Assembly (NCBI GenBank): GCA_036245525.1 | Contig: BTPG01000005.1 | Coordinates: 207,436,682-207,500,681, forward strand | Length of the DNA stretch: 64,000 bases | Origin: Semisulcospira habei | Taxonomy: Eukaryota > Mollusca > Gastropoda > Semisulcospiridae | Direction: 5' to 3' | Part shown: positions 23,033-33,200 of the stretch, one piece after another | Numbering within the stretch: the stretch's first letter is position 1 | How the letters are laid out: the number at the start of each line of letters is the position of its first letter | Made by a program: the position numbers and the translations under genes | The notes under the pieces: model-generated | Seen by the model: the letters and a program-made list of their open reading frames with translations, nothing else | What the model was told of the DNA's origin: nothing | Database searches by the model: none

Positions 23033-23098
23033 GCAAGAGGCATAGATTCTCATGTGCCCCTGCAGAAACAGGGGCTCATGAGAATCTATGCCTCTTGC
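23033..23098. repeat. PalA hairpin core
   Basis: GCAAGAGGCATAGATTCTCA / inverse with centre GCCCCTGCAGAAACAGGGGC; nearly perfect. Confidence 0.85.
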
Positions 23099-23755
23099 TG
23101 AAAAGTACCAGTCTTATTCACTCCTGTAAACTGTCCTCTGAGAGGGAAGATGAGACGGGTCTTAGAAGGGGTTTGCGGAGTTTGTTTTAGTGGGCTTGTA
23201 TTTCCTACATGTGGTGTGGATTAGGTCCAGCTGAGAGCCCCACGGAGGGGATAGTGTGAGAACGCGAATGGAATCCTATTCACTGGCCACTCGCAAACTG
23301 AACTCCAGGTAACACCCTCGTCTTAAAGGACTAGATGTAAGTTGAATCAGCAGGAGACGTCAATCTTCGCCAGCCCGAGCAGCTTGAACGTGTTGATGAA
23401 GATATACGTTTTAGCAGATGTCGAAGCTGTAAGTGGCAGTGAGAGTGTTTTTGTTGTTTCAAGATGGTGGTGGGAAAGCAAGGGTCGAGCCCGAGCTAGA
23501 GGCCCTCGGGCCGATGTCGGCTGTGCGCGGGCCGACTACGGGCGACCCCTCGGCCAAGGACCCTTTACTCAGTGGGTGCACTGGGTGGGCGGGGTTGGAG
23601 GGAGTGGATGCAGCCTCCTCCACAACTAGTCTGGCTAAAATAACACATACCGCTGCCTGTCGGTGAAAAAGCGGCATAACTCATTGTGCCTCGAGGTACG
23701 AAATACCCACATTTTGGAGTTATCCTCCGCTGAGGACAGCATTACCATTCAAGAG

Positions 23756-23845
23756 ACAGATCGACCATGATAGTTCAAGGCGCCTATAGGCGCCAAGCTA
23801 TTCTGCTACCACCCTTGAACTACCATGGTCGAGCCATATCTTGCT
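23756..23845. mobile_element. PalB, left arm partly deleted
   Basis: GATCGACCATGATAGTTCAA then straight to GGCGCCTATAGGCGCCAAGC; the right arm is complete to CATGGTCGAG. Confidence 0.8.
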
Positions 23846-24889
23846 GTGCTGTGGTGTGTCGCGGGCTGAGAATGAGATTAGAGAAAGTTGCTTATGGTTC
23901 GAGTCTATAAGAGCGGAGTTGAACAAGACATGGAACTTGAAGGCGATGGTAAACTCATCAAGTGCTTACCAGTCGCCCCCTCCCCCCCCCCTCCCCCCAC
24001 CACCACCCAAACCGGACCAACAACCACCTTGTGTTTTGTTTTCACACACAACAGACACTTCCCGTGACTGATGGGGCGGAAGTGGGGGCCCTGAACCTGC
24101 GTACTAGAAACCTGACTGCTTCCGGTCGTGGCAGACAGGAGTAGGGCCTACCGCGAAAGCCGAACGTAAATTCCCACTTCGCTCGATCCCCTATAATGCA
24201 ACACATATTTATAACCCGTGTGTTGGAAGCCGTAAGATCCAAAATCACAGACCAGCACATAGGTGCACGAAACCGCAGCTGCTCAATTTACATCTATGTT
24301 ACGTTCTCGCATATGGTTATCGCGGCGGTGGACTGATTTGTGACCGGTCAGTTTGTGATTGAATGAAGTCAAGGAGCGTTCACACGCACTAGTGCACCCG
24401 AGGATGTGCGGGAAAATTGGGAACACTTGTCAGGCACGTTACATGTAGCGTACTGGTAGTTCCGCCGTGTACCATGCGAACGTTAGCCTTGTGTTTCAAG
24501 GGCAGGGGGCTTTTCACATGAGATGCTATGTGGAGCAGTGTGTTAGTAAAGCAGAGATGATCAACTATCTCAGTATGAGTAAATTGGCATCATTATTTTC
24601 CTCTACATACAAACAAAATAGACCAAACAAACATAGAAACAAAAAACAGGCAAGAAGGCCAGTACACAAGCAGTTTTTGAGTGTCAGGATCACATGACTA
24701 ACTTGTCTTGATCGAAGATGGTACGTGATAGTTGTAGTCGTAGCCGGCATCATACAATCACACCAGACGCACGCACGTAGGGTTCTTGTAAAGAAACTTC
24801 ACTCAACTGCAACTCGTCACACGTGGCATACGGTTGTAGACCACACTGGAGTAACAGTTCCAACAATCATTTTATTTTCTCGATGCTCT

Positions 24890-25070
24890 CTCAGCACAAT
24901 GCGTCCACAAATGCAAGCACACTATAGTACACTGTCTCTCTACAATGCATCCACAATTCTGATACACTGCGTCTCCCATGCAATGCACCGACACCGATAC
25001 ACTGTCTCCTCTACAATGCATCAACACTTTTGACACACTGCGTCTCTCATACAATGTACACACATATTTC
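24890..25070 (+). repeat. Minisatellite, ~36 bp unit
   Basis: CTACAATGCATCCACAATTC / TACACTGCGTCTC blocks recur five times with point changes (CAATGCGTCCAC, CAATGCATCCAC, CAATGCACCGAC, CAATGCATCAAC, CAATGTACAC). Confidence 0.7.
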
Positions 25071-25414
25071 CTAACACGCTTTTTTTTTATATACTATTAC
25101 AGATTTCCAGAACAATCTAGCAAATTACACAACGCAACCAATCAAAAAAGAAAACGTAACCAAAACTCATCAATATTCATTAAAAATAACAACTCTAGAT
25201 CTATATACAACCCTACGACTAATATCTAGGCGCATACTATAAATGTTGTAAAATGTTACCAACATGTGTACTCTTTGACGTCATATCCGAGGTCACTAGA
25301 ATATTCGCGCCGCTACTAGAACCTTCCAGTCTAATGTAGGTCAGACTTTTCAACACTGTAGCGAAAATACGCAACAGTCTAACTACACAACAAAAATCGC
25401 TCGGAATTCTCCAT

Positions 25415-25449
<35 letters not shown>

Positions 25450-25733
25450 CGAAAGGTACGTATTACATATGCAAAACAACTCAACTGAACACCGGGTCTT
25501 TCCTATGATTAACACAAACATGCCCTAAACAGAATAACACAACCACAAACGTGACAGAAGATCAAATATGATCAGAGGCTCAGAAACAAAACTGGGAATT
25601 CAAGTTATGATCCACTTTTATTGACTGAGAGTTGTAGAGATGTGCATTACAAAGATCAAAGCAAGTGTGTCAACACATTTAGCCGTTAAAAAAAACACGA
25701 AACAGAGATTTTTAATAAATTAATGAAAATGGA

Positions 25734-25940
25734 TTAATCCATTCAGCCCTGACGCACTACAACAGGAGATGGGTCGACCATGATATTTCAAGGGTAGTGA
25801 CAGATTAGCTTGGCGCCTGTCGGCGACAAGCTAATCTGGCACTACCCTTGAATTATCATGGTCGATCCATCTCCTGCAACAGGTGCATAGTCGTTAGATG
25901 ACGTCTCCAAATAGTACGGCCGTCGGGCTGAATGAGTTAA
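25734..25940. mobile_element. PalB element with TTAA ends
   Basis: TTAATCCATTCAGCCCTGAC to GTCGGGCTGAATGAGTTAA; core arms complete, centre CTTGGCGCCTGTCGGCGACA. Confidence 0.85.
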
Positions 25941-25984
25941 TGACTGTATTGCGTGTTGTCGCTTTTTTGGACACTCGTTTGAGC

Positions 25985-26015
25985 ATGTGTGTGTGTGTGT
26001 GTGTGCCGTGTGTGT

Positions 26016-26062
<47 letters not shown>

Positions 26063-26105
26063 CGTGCGTGCGTGCGTGCGTGTATGCGTGCGTGCGTGCA
26101 TGTAT
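25985..26105 (+). repeat. (GT)n/(GC)n/(GTGC)n microsatellite
   Basis: Same layered order as at 5770. Confidence 0.95.
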
Positions 26106-26607
26106 GCAACAAAGGAGCCCCAGTCACTAAGATCTAGTCGTCCGTGCCTGACCCGGTCCCTTTCATCAGTAACGCCCGTGAAATTACTAAAAGGCAGCCA
26201 CGTTGCATGGAACCAACATTTTAAATGAACGAAACAGGTAACCAACCGAATAACCCGGCCGGGAGGGGGGGGGGGGGGGGGGGGGGGGGTGGTGGCTATC
26301 CACCAATTTTTCACACGAATCAATAAGATCAGAGCCATAACAGTGTCATACGATACTGCTCTCATACATTCCGAGACTAACCAGTTTAGCACGCTATAAT
26401 TATAGTCCCCACAAAGAAGATTGTACAGCAGAAACACTTTCTCTACCGTGTTCGGAAACACAGAAAATCTCTGTCTCTGTTGTTTGTTTCTCTTACACAC
26501 AATTTCCTACTGTAAGAGTATTGTTCAATGAAACTTTTCAAGTTTTCTCTCCTAGTTGAAAACTAGACCACCGTGACAACTCCTACTGTGCCGTGAACGC
26601 CAAACAC

Positions 26608-26675
26608 GCGAAGGAGGCATAGATTCTTATGAGTCCCTGAAGTTGCCAGGGCACATGAAACTCTATACTTCTTAC
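26608..26675. repeat. PalA, degenerate
   Basis: GCGAAGGAGGCATAGATTCT; right arm GCACATGAAACTCTATACTT; about eight mismatches. Confidence 0.65.
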
Positions 26676-26799
26676 TGACGAAATTTAGATCAGTTTCATA
26701 AACCCATGTGTGATGTATCCAAGATGGTCAGTCGGCATCCCCCGAAGGTAATCTTCAGACAGTCACACACCCAACTCCATCGGCACAAGACATAGAATA

Positions 26800-27319
26800 T
26801 TAAGCCCTTTAGCCCCCAGTTCCTACAGAGTCCGAAATAGCTCAGGCGGTTTAAACGTCGGAGCAGGAGAGCGAAGGGAATCGCCGGGTCGTGGGTTCGA
26901 ATCCTGTCCCGGCCCTGGTAGCTGGACTCACAATCCAGGGGAAAAAACGGATTTGTTCAATAGCATGTCCGTTGAAAGGTCCTGGTAAATCAAAGTGGCA
27001 CATTTGGAGTGCGCCTGAGTTGATCAGTGTTCAGGTCGTACTCCATAGGCAATAGATTTCCCTGTCCCCCATAACCAGCCCGTCAGGGCCGTCCATGATC
27101 ACCTCGGTGCTGTGGACGTTAAACCCTAATTAACCAACCAACCAGTCCCTACAGCAGGAGTTGGTTTGACCAAGATAATTCAAGGGTAGTGCCAGTGCCA
27201 AGCTAATCTGGCACTACCCCTGAATTATCACGGTCGATCCATCTCCTGCAACAGGTGCATAGTCGTTAGACGACATCTGTAAAGTTTGGGAAATACGGCC
27301 GTCGGGCTGAATGAGTTAA
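26800..27319. mobile_element. PalB element carrying a SINE 2 insertion
   Basis: TTAAGCCCTTTAGCCCCCAG is interrupted by a SINE and resumes with CCCTACAGCAGGAGTTGG; it ends GGCTGAATGAGTTAA. The core is shortened (AGTGCCAGTGCCAAGC). Confidence 0.8.
26829..27143 (+). mobile_element. SINE family 2 with target-site duplication
   Basis: Full copy from AGTCCGAAATAGCTCAGGCG with an intact B box GGGTTCGAATCC to a (CCAA)n tail. Flanks AGTTCCTACAG (26818-26828) and AGTCCCTACAG (27144-27154) are an 11-bp target duplication, one mismatch. It landed inside a PalB. Confidence 0.88.
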
Positions 27320-27455
27320 GTACGTACGTACACTACATGTTTGTCTGCTTTTTAACCCAATGATTGCGTGAGTTCGTGCATTATTTTGAACGTCGTATCA
27401 TTTACGCAGATCGTTTGTCTTCACATGCGACAGTTGTCTGTATGCAGGTTGCATA

Positions 27456-28216
27456 TTAACTCATTCAGCCCGACGCACGTATTTCCCAAATCAGTTTTGA
27501 AGGCGTCATCAAACGATTATGCACCAATCGCGGGAGATGCATCGACCATGATAATTCAAGGGCAGTGCCAGATTAGCTTGGCGCCTGTCGGCGCCAAGCT
27601 AATCTGGCACTACCCTTGAATTAGCATGATCTGTCGGCGCCAAACTAATCTGGCACTACACTTGAATTAGCATTGCCTGTCGGCGCCTAGCTAATCTGGC
27701 ACTATCCTTGAATTAGCATGGTCTGTCGGCGCCAAGCTAATCTGGCACTACACTTGAATTAGCATGGTCTGTCGGCGCCAAGCTAATCTGGCACTATCCT
27801 TGAATTATCATGGTCTGTCGGCGCCAAGCTAATCTGGCACTATCCTTGAATTATCATGGTCTGTCGGCGCCAAGCTAATCTGGCACTACCCTTGAATTAG
27901 CATGGTCTGTCGGCGCCAAGCTAATCTGGCACTACACTTGAATTAGCATGGCCTGTCGGCGCCAAGCTAATCTGGCACTATCCTTGAATTATCATGGTCT
28001 GTCGGCGCCAAGCTAATCTGGCACTATCCTTGAATTATCATGGTCTGTCGGCGCCAAGCTAATCTGGCACTACCCTGGAATTAGCATGGTCTGTCGGCGC
28101 CAAGCTAATCTGGCACTACCCTGGAATTAGCATGGTCTGTCGGCGCCAAGCTAATCTGGCACTACCCTGGAATTATCATGGTCGGCCGATCTCCTGCCTG
28201 TGGTGCGTCAGGGCCG
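27456..28216. mobile_element. PalB element with its right arm amplified 13-fold
   Basis: The left end TTAACTCATTCAGCCC starts at 27456 and one normal left arm (27541-27585) is present. The right arm TGTCGGCGCCAAGCTAATCT... then repeats every 46 bp from 27586 to 28183, 13 times, before the usual CTCCTGC and GTGCGTCAGGGC end. Units differ at fixed sites (TACCCTT, TACACTT, TATCCTT, TACCCTG; TTAGCATG or TTATCATG). The order repeats as blocks of three or four units, with the last three units sharing TACCCTGGAATT. Confidence 0.9.
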
Positions 28217-28240
28217 AGGAAAATTGAACACCACTCAACT

Positions 28241-28304
28241 GCAAGAGTTGTAGATCCTCATGAGCCCCCGCAGTCGCGGGGGCGGTTGAGGATCTATACC
28301 TGTC
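28241..28304. repeat. PalA, right arm damaged
   Basis: GCAAGAGTTGTAGATCCTCA with CCCCGCAGTCGCGGGG centre; right arm GGTTGAGGATCTATACC. Confidence 0.75.
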
Positions 28305-28434
28305 TCTGAAACCACTTTTCATGTTTCTTTGACGAATGAGAATCAATTAAAATGACACTTTCGTAGACTTTACAATGAGTTCAAAAACATCGTCTGTGTC
28401 CACTGGCAGTGAAAGGGCTAATCCCAGCGATAGG

Positions 28435-28480
28435 ATGTTGTCAGAACAACTTGAACTATCATGGTCGATGCATATCTTGG
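28435..28480. repeat. PalB right-arm fragment
   Basis: CTTGAACTATCATGGTCGAT and CATATCTTGG only. Confidence 0.5.
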
Positions 28481-28818
28481 AATGGTAGGGTTAAATAGAT
28501 TTCGCAGCTGCTTGCCAAGGCAGCGGCATGACCGCTCTTCCAAAATATGGAGCTAAACCCTTTTCCCAGGAGATCAACAATGAATTGTGGCGGCCAGACA
28601 AGCATGCCTTTCATCTTATGACGCCATCTCGCAAAAACTGCTCACAGCGTCATCCGGATATCGCGAGAGCTTGCGAAACCTGCCAACACAGTAATCAAGC
28701 CAATCAGAGCACTTCTCCAGTCCTTAGCTGAAACCCTTTGTAATTTATTTCGCGCATTAAAAGCGAGGGGGTGGGGGGGGGGGGGGAATCTGGCAAATCT
28801 ATCAGAGTGATCGTTGTA

Positions 28819-28868
28819 AGCATGATGCATAGATACTCAGTCTATGCATGAGTATCTATGCTTCTTGC
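28819..28868. repeat. PalA, collapsed
   Basis: GCATAGATACTCAGTCTATG, then GAGTATCTATGCTTCTTGC; the GC centre is lost and replaced by a new small palindrome. Confidence 0.6.
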
Positions 28869-29114
28869 AAACAGTGAATGACCGTATGCGCCTTTCGGAG
28901 ATGGAGGGGGTTTGGGTGCAGACAACGTTGTGGGTCTCTAGTGGCGTGGAATCGGCTCAATCAGGGATCGTCCCTATGGGGGGCACTCTGTAAGTTTGAC
29001 AACAGTTTCTTGATTACTGATAAACCGCGAAAGGAAGGGTGGGAGGGGGCTGGGGGGGGGGGGGGGGGGCTGGGGGGGGGGGGATGTGGTGTGGCAAGAA
29101 GAGGGTCTCGGGGA

Positions 29115-29128
29115 GAGAGAGAGAGAGA

Positions 29129-29162
<34 letters not shown>

Positions 29163-29302
29163 CTGATGATGGTGATGAAACTTTTTTTTATTCAGGATAA
29201 CGTTTTAGGCATGCGAATGCCTCTTACAAACTGTCCTGCTACTTTACATACATAAATATACATCGAGCAATACAGTAAAATATTAAAAACAAAAAAATAA
29301 AC

Positions 29303-29365
<63 letters not shown>

Positions 29366-29505
29366 GATGATGGTGATGAAACTTTTTTTAATTCAGGATA
29401 AAGATTTAGGCATGCGAATGCCTCTTACAAACTGTCCTGCTACTTTACACACATAAATATACATCGAGCAATACAGTAAAATATTAAAAGCAAACAAACA
29501 AACAA

Positions 29506-29572
<67 letters not shown>
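29115..29572 (-). repeat. Tandem pair of LINE 3' ends between (AG)n runs
   Basis: A block of about 150 bp (AGGCATGCGAATGCCTCTTA, TACATCGAGCAATACAGTAA) occurs at about 29165-29300 and 29365-29510, each preceded by (GATGAT)n and followed by (AG)n. Read on the minus strand, GAATAAAAAAAGTTTCATCA followed by (ATC)n looks like a retroposon 3' end. The pair arose by tandem duplication. Confidence 0.65.
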
Positions 29573-29579
<7 letters not shown>

Positions 29580-30118
29580 ACTTACTTATGCCTGTCACCC
29601 CTACCCGGGTATAGGCCGTCGACGAGAGACCTCCTGCAACTCCTGTCCTGTGCTTTTCCTTCGATTCTACTCCAGGTGGTTCCCAGTCTCTTGATGTCTG
29701 CTTGGAGGTCTCGACGCCAGGAGTTTCTCGGCCTACCTCTTTTCCTCTTTCCCTGGGGGTTCCATGACAATGCCTGCCTAGTGATACTGGAAGCTGGCTT
29801 TCTCTCCGAAGACTTCCGGCTTTCACCACAGGACGTCATAAGTCTTCTAGTAGAAGAACCTTCCTCCTCCAGGAAAGGAATTACTGTTAGTCTTTTCGTC
29901 GGCGTTTTTGTAGCTATTTCCTTTTTTGCAGGGTGGGGAAGCTACCCCCACGCCCAACCCCCTTACTAGGAGGACCAGGGGTTTTCTGTCGGGGTCACCT
30001 TCCCTTAGACCATGTTGGTTCACGGCACCTTATTTCATTCGGTGCACCCCTCTCACGAGGGACCCCCTATCCACCACCCAGGGGACGCGCCTCAACGCCA
30101 TATGGTCCCAGCGCGAGG
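29573..30118 (-). mobile_element. Internally deleted non-autonomous derivative of the RTE element
   Basis: On the minus strand this 546-bp sequence equals the 5' 315 bp of the 33-kb RTE (32921-33235) joined directly to its last ~230 bp (35995-36226), ending in the same (TAAG)n tail. 2.76 kb is missing. It sits between two (AG)n runs, so its target duplication is hidden in the microsatellite. The borders at the deletion are not GT/AG, so this is not a spliced copy. It keeps an 85-codon frame (29582-29839). Confidence 0.9.
29582..29839 (-). CDS. Fused short ORF of the RTE derivative
   Basis: Eighty-five codons. The first 12 (MTSCGESRKSSE) are the N-terminus of the long RTE ORF; from RKPASSITRQ on they are its C-terminal basic tail with GKRKRGRPRNSWRRDL. 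The join is in frame with the C-terminal part. Endonuclease and RT are gone, so it cannot copy itself. Whether it makes a nucleic-acid-binding peptide or is chance is open. Confidence 0.45.
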   Translation of the reverse strand: MTSCGESRKSSERKPASSITRQALSWNPQGKRKRGRPRNSWRRDLQADIKRLGTTWSRIEGKAQDRSCRRSLVDGLYPGRGDRHK

Positions 30119-30189
30119 AGAGAGAGAGAGAGAGAGATGAAATGAAATGAAAAGTAAACCTTTATTTTCCAAGGATAATTGATTAGGCC

Positions 30190-30668
30190 ATAGAGTGATT
30201 GGCGTTCTTTTCGTTATCTACTGACCGCGGTTCAAGACACGCGGCAAATGAACTCTAGTTGCCTAACAGCAACACAGTTCTAAACATAATGCCCCATTAC
30301 AACAAATCTGTCGCGGCGACAAATAGTATAAGTGTTAGAAATACAGCAGCAAGCAGCAATGATACCTTACATAATGACATTATAGTTCAAATGTAATATA
30401 CGTCATAGCCAGACAGGAATTAATATAATAATGATATACCGTAGTTTTAAATACTGTGTTTTCTGATAAAAATTTTTTTTTTTTGGTATTGATTGTAATG
30501 TTTCCCTTTTTTGTTGTAATACTTTTGTCCATGTCAAATATCACCAATCAGCGAAAAGACAGTAATACAAATTTTTTAAAAAAATTCTCAATTCTGCTTT
30601 ATTATTTGTAAAAGGAGCAACTCTGCCTGAACACGGTCGGTTTCAGAGGCCAGTTGTATGAGTGAGCG
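30190..30668. other. No gene seen; possible retroposon 3' UTR
   Basis: AAACCTTTATTTTCCAAGGA near the (GAAAT)n start resembles a minus-strand LINE end; the rest is AT-rich without motifs. Confidence 0.35.
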
Positions 30669-30744
30669 TAGTCCTGCCCCAGCCACTAAGCAAGGTGCTC
30701 CGCTATAGCGGAGCACCTTGCTTAGTGGCTGGCGCAGGGACTAA
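30669..30744. repeat. PalD hairpin, copy 2
   Basis: AGCCACTAAGCAAGGTGCTC / inverse, centre CGCTATAGCG; nearly perfect. Weak outer repeats TGAGTGAG / CTCACTAATG. Confidence 0.85.
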
Positions 30745-31072
30745 TCTCACTAATGCAGCAGACCCCAGTTGTACGTACGACTATGAAGAGAACATCACGA
30801 CCATATTTTTTTGTGGAGGAAAGTATGCTCGCCCGCATAAAGAAAGCAATCTGTCTCTAATTCGGCTGTAAGAAGGCCAAAAGAGCATGCAACATTTCCC
30901 TGGCATTAGCAGCGACACGACAGGTCATAACCTTCTGACATTTAACTTCAGCAGCAAAGCCCATCCCTCCGCAAGATCCTAAGTTAACCATTTCACTTTC
31001 AGGAGACTTGCAGACGGCGTCAGGGGAACGTCCAGGCTCTGTATCCTTCAAAGTTAGAAATATAAAGTTCTG

Positions 31073-31154
31073 TTAACCCTTTGGCTGTCGGTAGCTGTTT
31101 TGGTCGAGGTGATTCCTTCGACCAAAAGCGCCTACCCACAGCCAAAGGGTTTAA
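31073..31154. mobile_element. G1 mini-palindrome with TTAA ends (82 bp)
   Basis: TTAACCCTTTGGCTGTCGGT to ACAGCCAAAGGGTTTAA with inner arms TTGGTCGAGG / CCTTCGACCAA. It shares its last TTAA with G2. Confidence 0.85.
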
Positions 31155-31199
31155 CCCCCTTGTGCACGAATCCCCCGGTACTCATGCACAGGGGGTTAA
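31151..31199. mobile_element. G2 mini-palindrome with TTAA ends (49 bp)
   Basis: TTAACCCCCTTGTGCACGAA to CATGCACAGGGGGTTAA. It shares TTAA 31151-31154 with G1. It is the smallest complete member seen. Confidence 0.85.
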
Positions 31200-31562
31200 A
31201 TAATGGTTAGATGATGGAGACGACGGAGGGTTCAGCCGAAGACTGAGGACAGCACGAGAGGCGCGAGCACAAATCGAGACAGCACGTGCAACAGGGCACC
31301 ACCGCAGTCGCAGCATTAAAAACCCCGAACTTCCATTATATGAGGAGCAGAGATGAATAGACGGCCTAATCCGAGGCACCGATGCGTTGAGTCTCATGAA
31401 CCTCTCAATGCGTCTTAGGAGCAGAGATGTGTCCCTGAGTTTGGCCCAAAAGAGAAATTTTATTTAAACGTATTTTGATCAATCTTGCCAAAATATATGT
31501 TTTACCCATGGGTGACATGAGGCTTAAATAGATGATCCACTGTCTACGGCCAAAATCACATT

Positions 31563-31627
31563 CAAATGGCACAGATTCTCGTAAGCCGCTGCGGCTGCGG
31601 CGGCTTATGAGACTCTGTGCCACTTGC
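31563..31627. repeat. PalA hairpin, G/C-changed centre
   Basis: CAAATGGCACAGATTCTCGT / ATGAGACTCTGTGCCACTTG, centre GCCGCTGCGGCTGCGGCGGC. Both arms changed together, so pairing is kept. Confidence 0.8.
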
Positions 31628-31890
31628 AGATGGCTAAGAGCGTGAAGGACCCAGATCGTGAGCCCAGATGGTACATTTCGCGACCCGCAGGCGCCATGCT
31701 GAGACAATGCGCGTCCTGCTGTCCGCGCGCGTCGTGTTGAAAAGAAATACGGCTCCCATTCATCCATCAGGACCAACAATGGGGTCATCTCAGGAACCGA
31801 GTGAAAGTCCGCCGACAACAAATGAGCCCTGTCCAGAATTCAGTTACACATTTGACTCCGCGTCTATGGAAGTATAGCGCCGGACAGTAG

Positions 31891-32030
31891 TTAATCGAAA
31901 TACGAGAAGTTTAAGACTGCGGACCTGACAGAGACGAGATTTCATATGGAGAAAACAGGCTTTGATATATCCAAAGTTTGATATATCCGATGTTTATATA
32001 AGCGGAGTTGATTGTATTATGGCTCGGCTT
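31891..32030 (+). repeat. Interspersed repeat I, copy 1
   Basis: TTAATCGAAATACGAGAAGT, GACTGCGGACCTGACAG and TGATATATCCGATGTTTATA. The same order appears at 38148-38310 and, loosely, at 49650-49770. Confidence 0.65.
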
Positions 32031-32227
32031 TACGTGCGAAGCAAAAGTGAGTCTATGTTCTGGGCCAGTGGTCGTCCGTCCGGCGTCCGTCCGCCGTCGT
32101 CGGTGGTAAACTTTAACGTTGGCATTTTCTCGGAGACTATTCAAGCTACAGTCTTCAAACTTGGCCCAAGGATACTTTGTGGCAAGACCTTTCTTAAGAA
32201 GCAAGGCACACGCTACCACAAACACCT

Positions 32228-32312
32228 ATTGCCGGGCGCAATTTTGTGGCGGCAATGTTGCCGCCACAATTAGGGGCGCCTACAATATTGCCGCCACAAA
32301 TTGCGACCCGAT
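32228..32312. repeat. Nested inverted repeat
   Basis: GGGCGCAATTTTGTGGCGGC pairs with GCCGCCACAAATTGCGACCC; an inner pair GTGGCGGCAATGTTGCCGCC lies in the left half. Confidence 0.7.
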
Positions 32313-32473
32313 ACAAACCGAGTCTATTTTTTTGTGGTAGCCGGCAAGGCTCGAGCAATGTTGCCGCCTCTCAGCCAATCAGCGGTGTTCTTGCGCCACT
32401 TCCCCGTTTTTTCATCTTCCGAGCCGGAAAAAATGGCGGAGAAGCTGAGCGACGGCCGACGGCTTTGAGACTG

Positions 32474-32562
32474 TTAACTCATTGGAGACGCGCCGCATGT
32501 GGAAACGTTGCAAATAGCTGCGTATCCGTATGCGGCACGTCTCCAGTTAGTAAATTCATTAA
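32474..32562. mobile_element. G4 mini-palindrome with TTAA ends (89 bp)
   Basis: TTAACTCATTGGAGACGCGC and GCGGCACGTCTCCAGT...TTCATTAA. The inner 18 bp pair well; the right end has gained a few bases. Confidence 0.7.
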
Positions 32563-33200
32563 CCTTGTCCGAGAGTTCCCATGGGCATATGGGACTCCTG
32601 CAGCTCCGAATATTTCAACCGGGCGCGCCGTGAGAGCTGTTCCATATATGGTAATGGCAGGTCAGTCAGTACAACACATTGCGCGTACATTGAAACGTGT
32701 GCCACGAAGCCGATGTGGCAGGGGGCAAATTGTTGCTTACCACACATTGCTAGTGGCAAATTCTGGTAGCGTGGGTCCAACCCCTAACATACCAATTTCA
32801 GTGACCTCTCACAAAGGTCAAGGTCACAAGGGATCAGGAAATATATCAAAAATAGTGTAGAAGCCATCCATTTACTCATTGACCATTCTCAACGAATATT
32901 CATGAGGTGAAGGTCGCATCCCTCGCGCTGGGACCATACGGCGTTGAGGCGCGTCCCCTGGGTGGTGGATAGGGGGTCCCTCGTGAGAGGGGTGCACCGA
33001 ATGAAATAAGGTGCCGTGAACCAACATGGTCTAAGGGAAGGTGACCCCGACAGAAAACCCCTGGTCCTCCTAGTAAGGGGGTTGGGCGTGGGGGTAGCTT
33101 CCCCACCCTGCAAAAAAGGGAAATAGCTACAAAAACGCCGACGAAAAGACTAAGAGTAATTCCTTTCCTGGAGGAGGAAGGTTCTTCTACTAGAAGACTT

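Noticed and set aside
27541..28195. CRISPR-like regular array
   Set aside because: The 46-bp units are contiguous with no spacers, and each unit is a PalB arm; the genome is eukaryotic.
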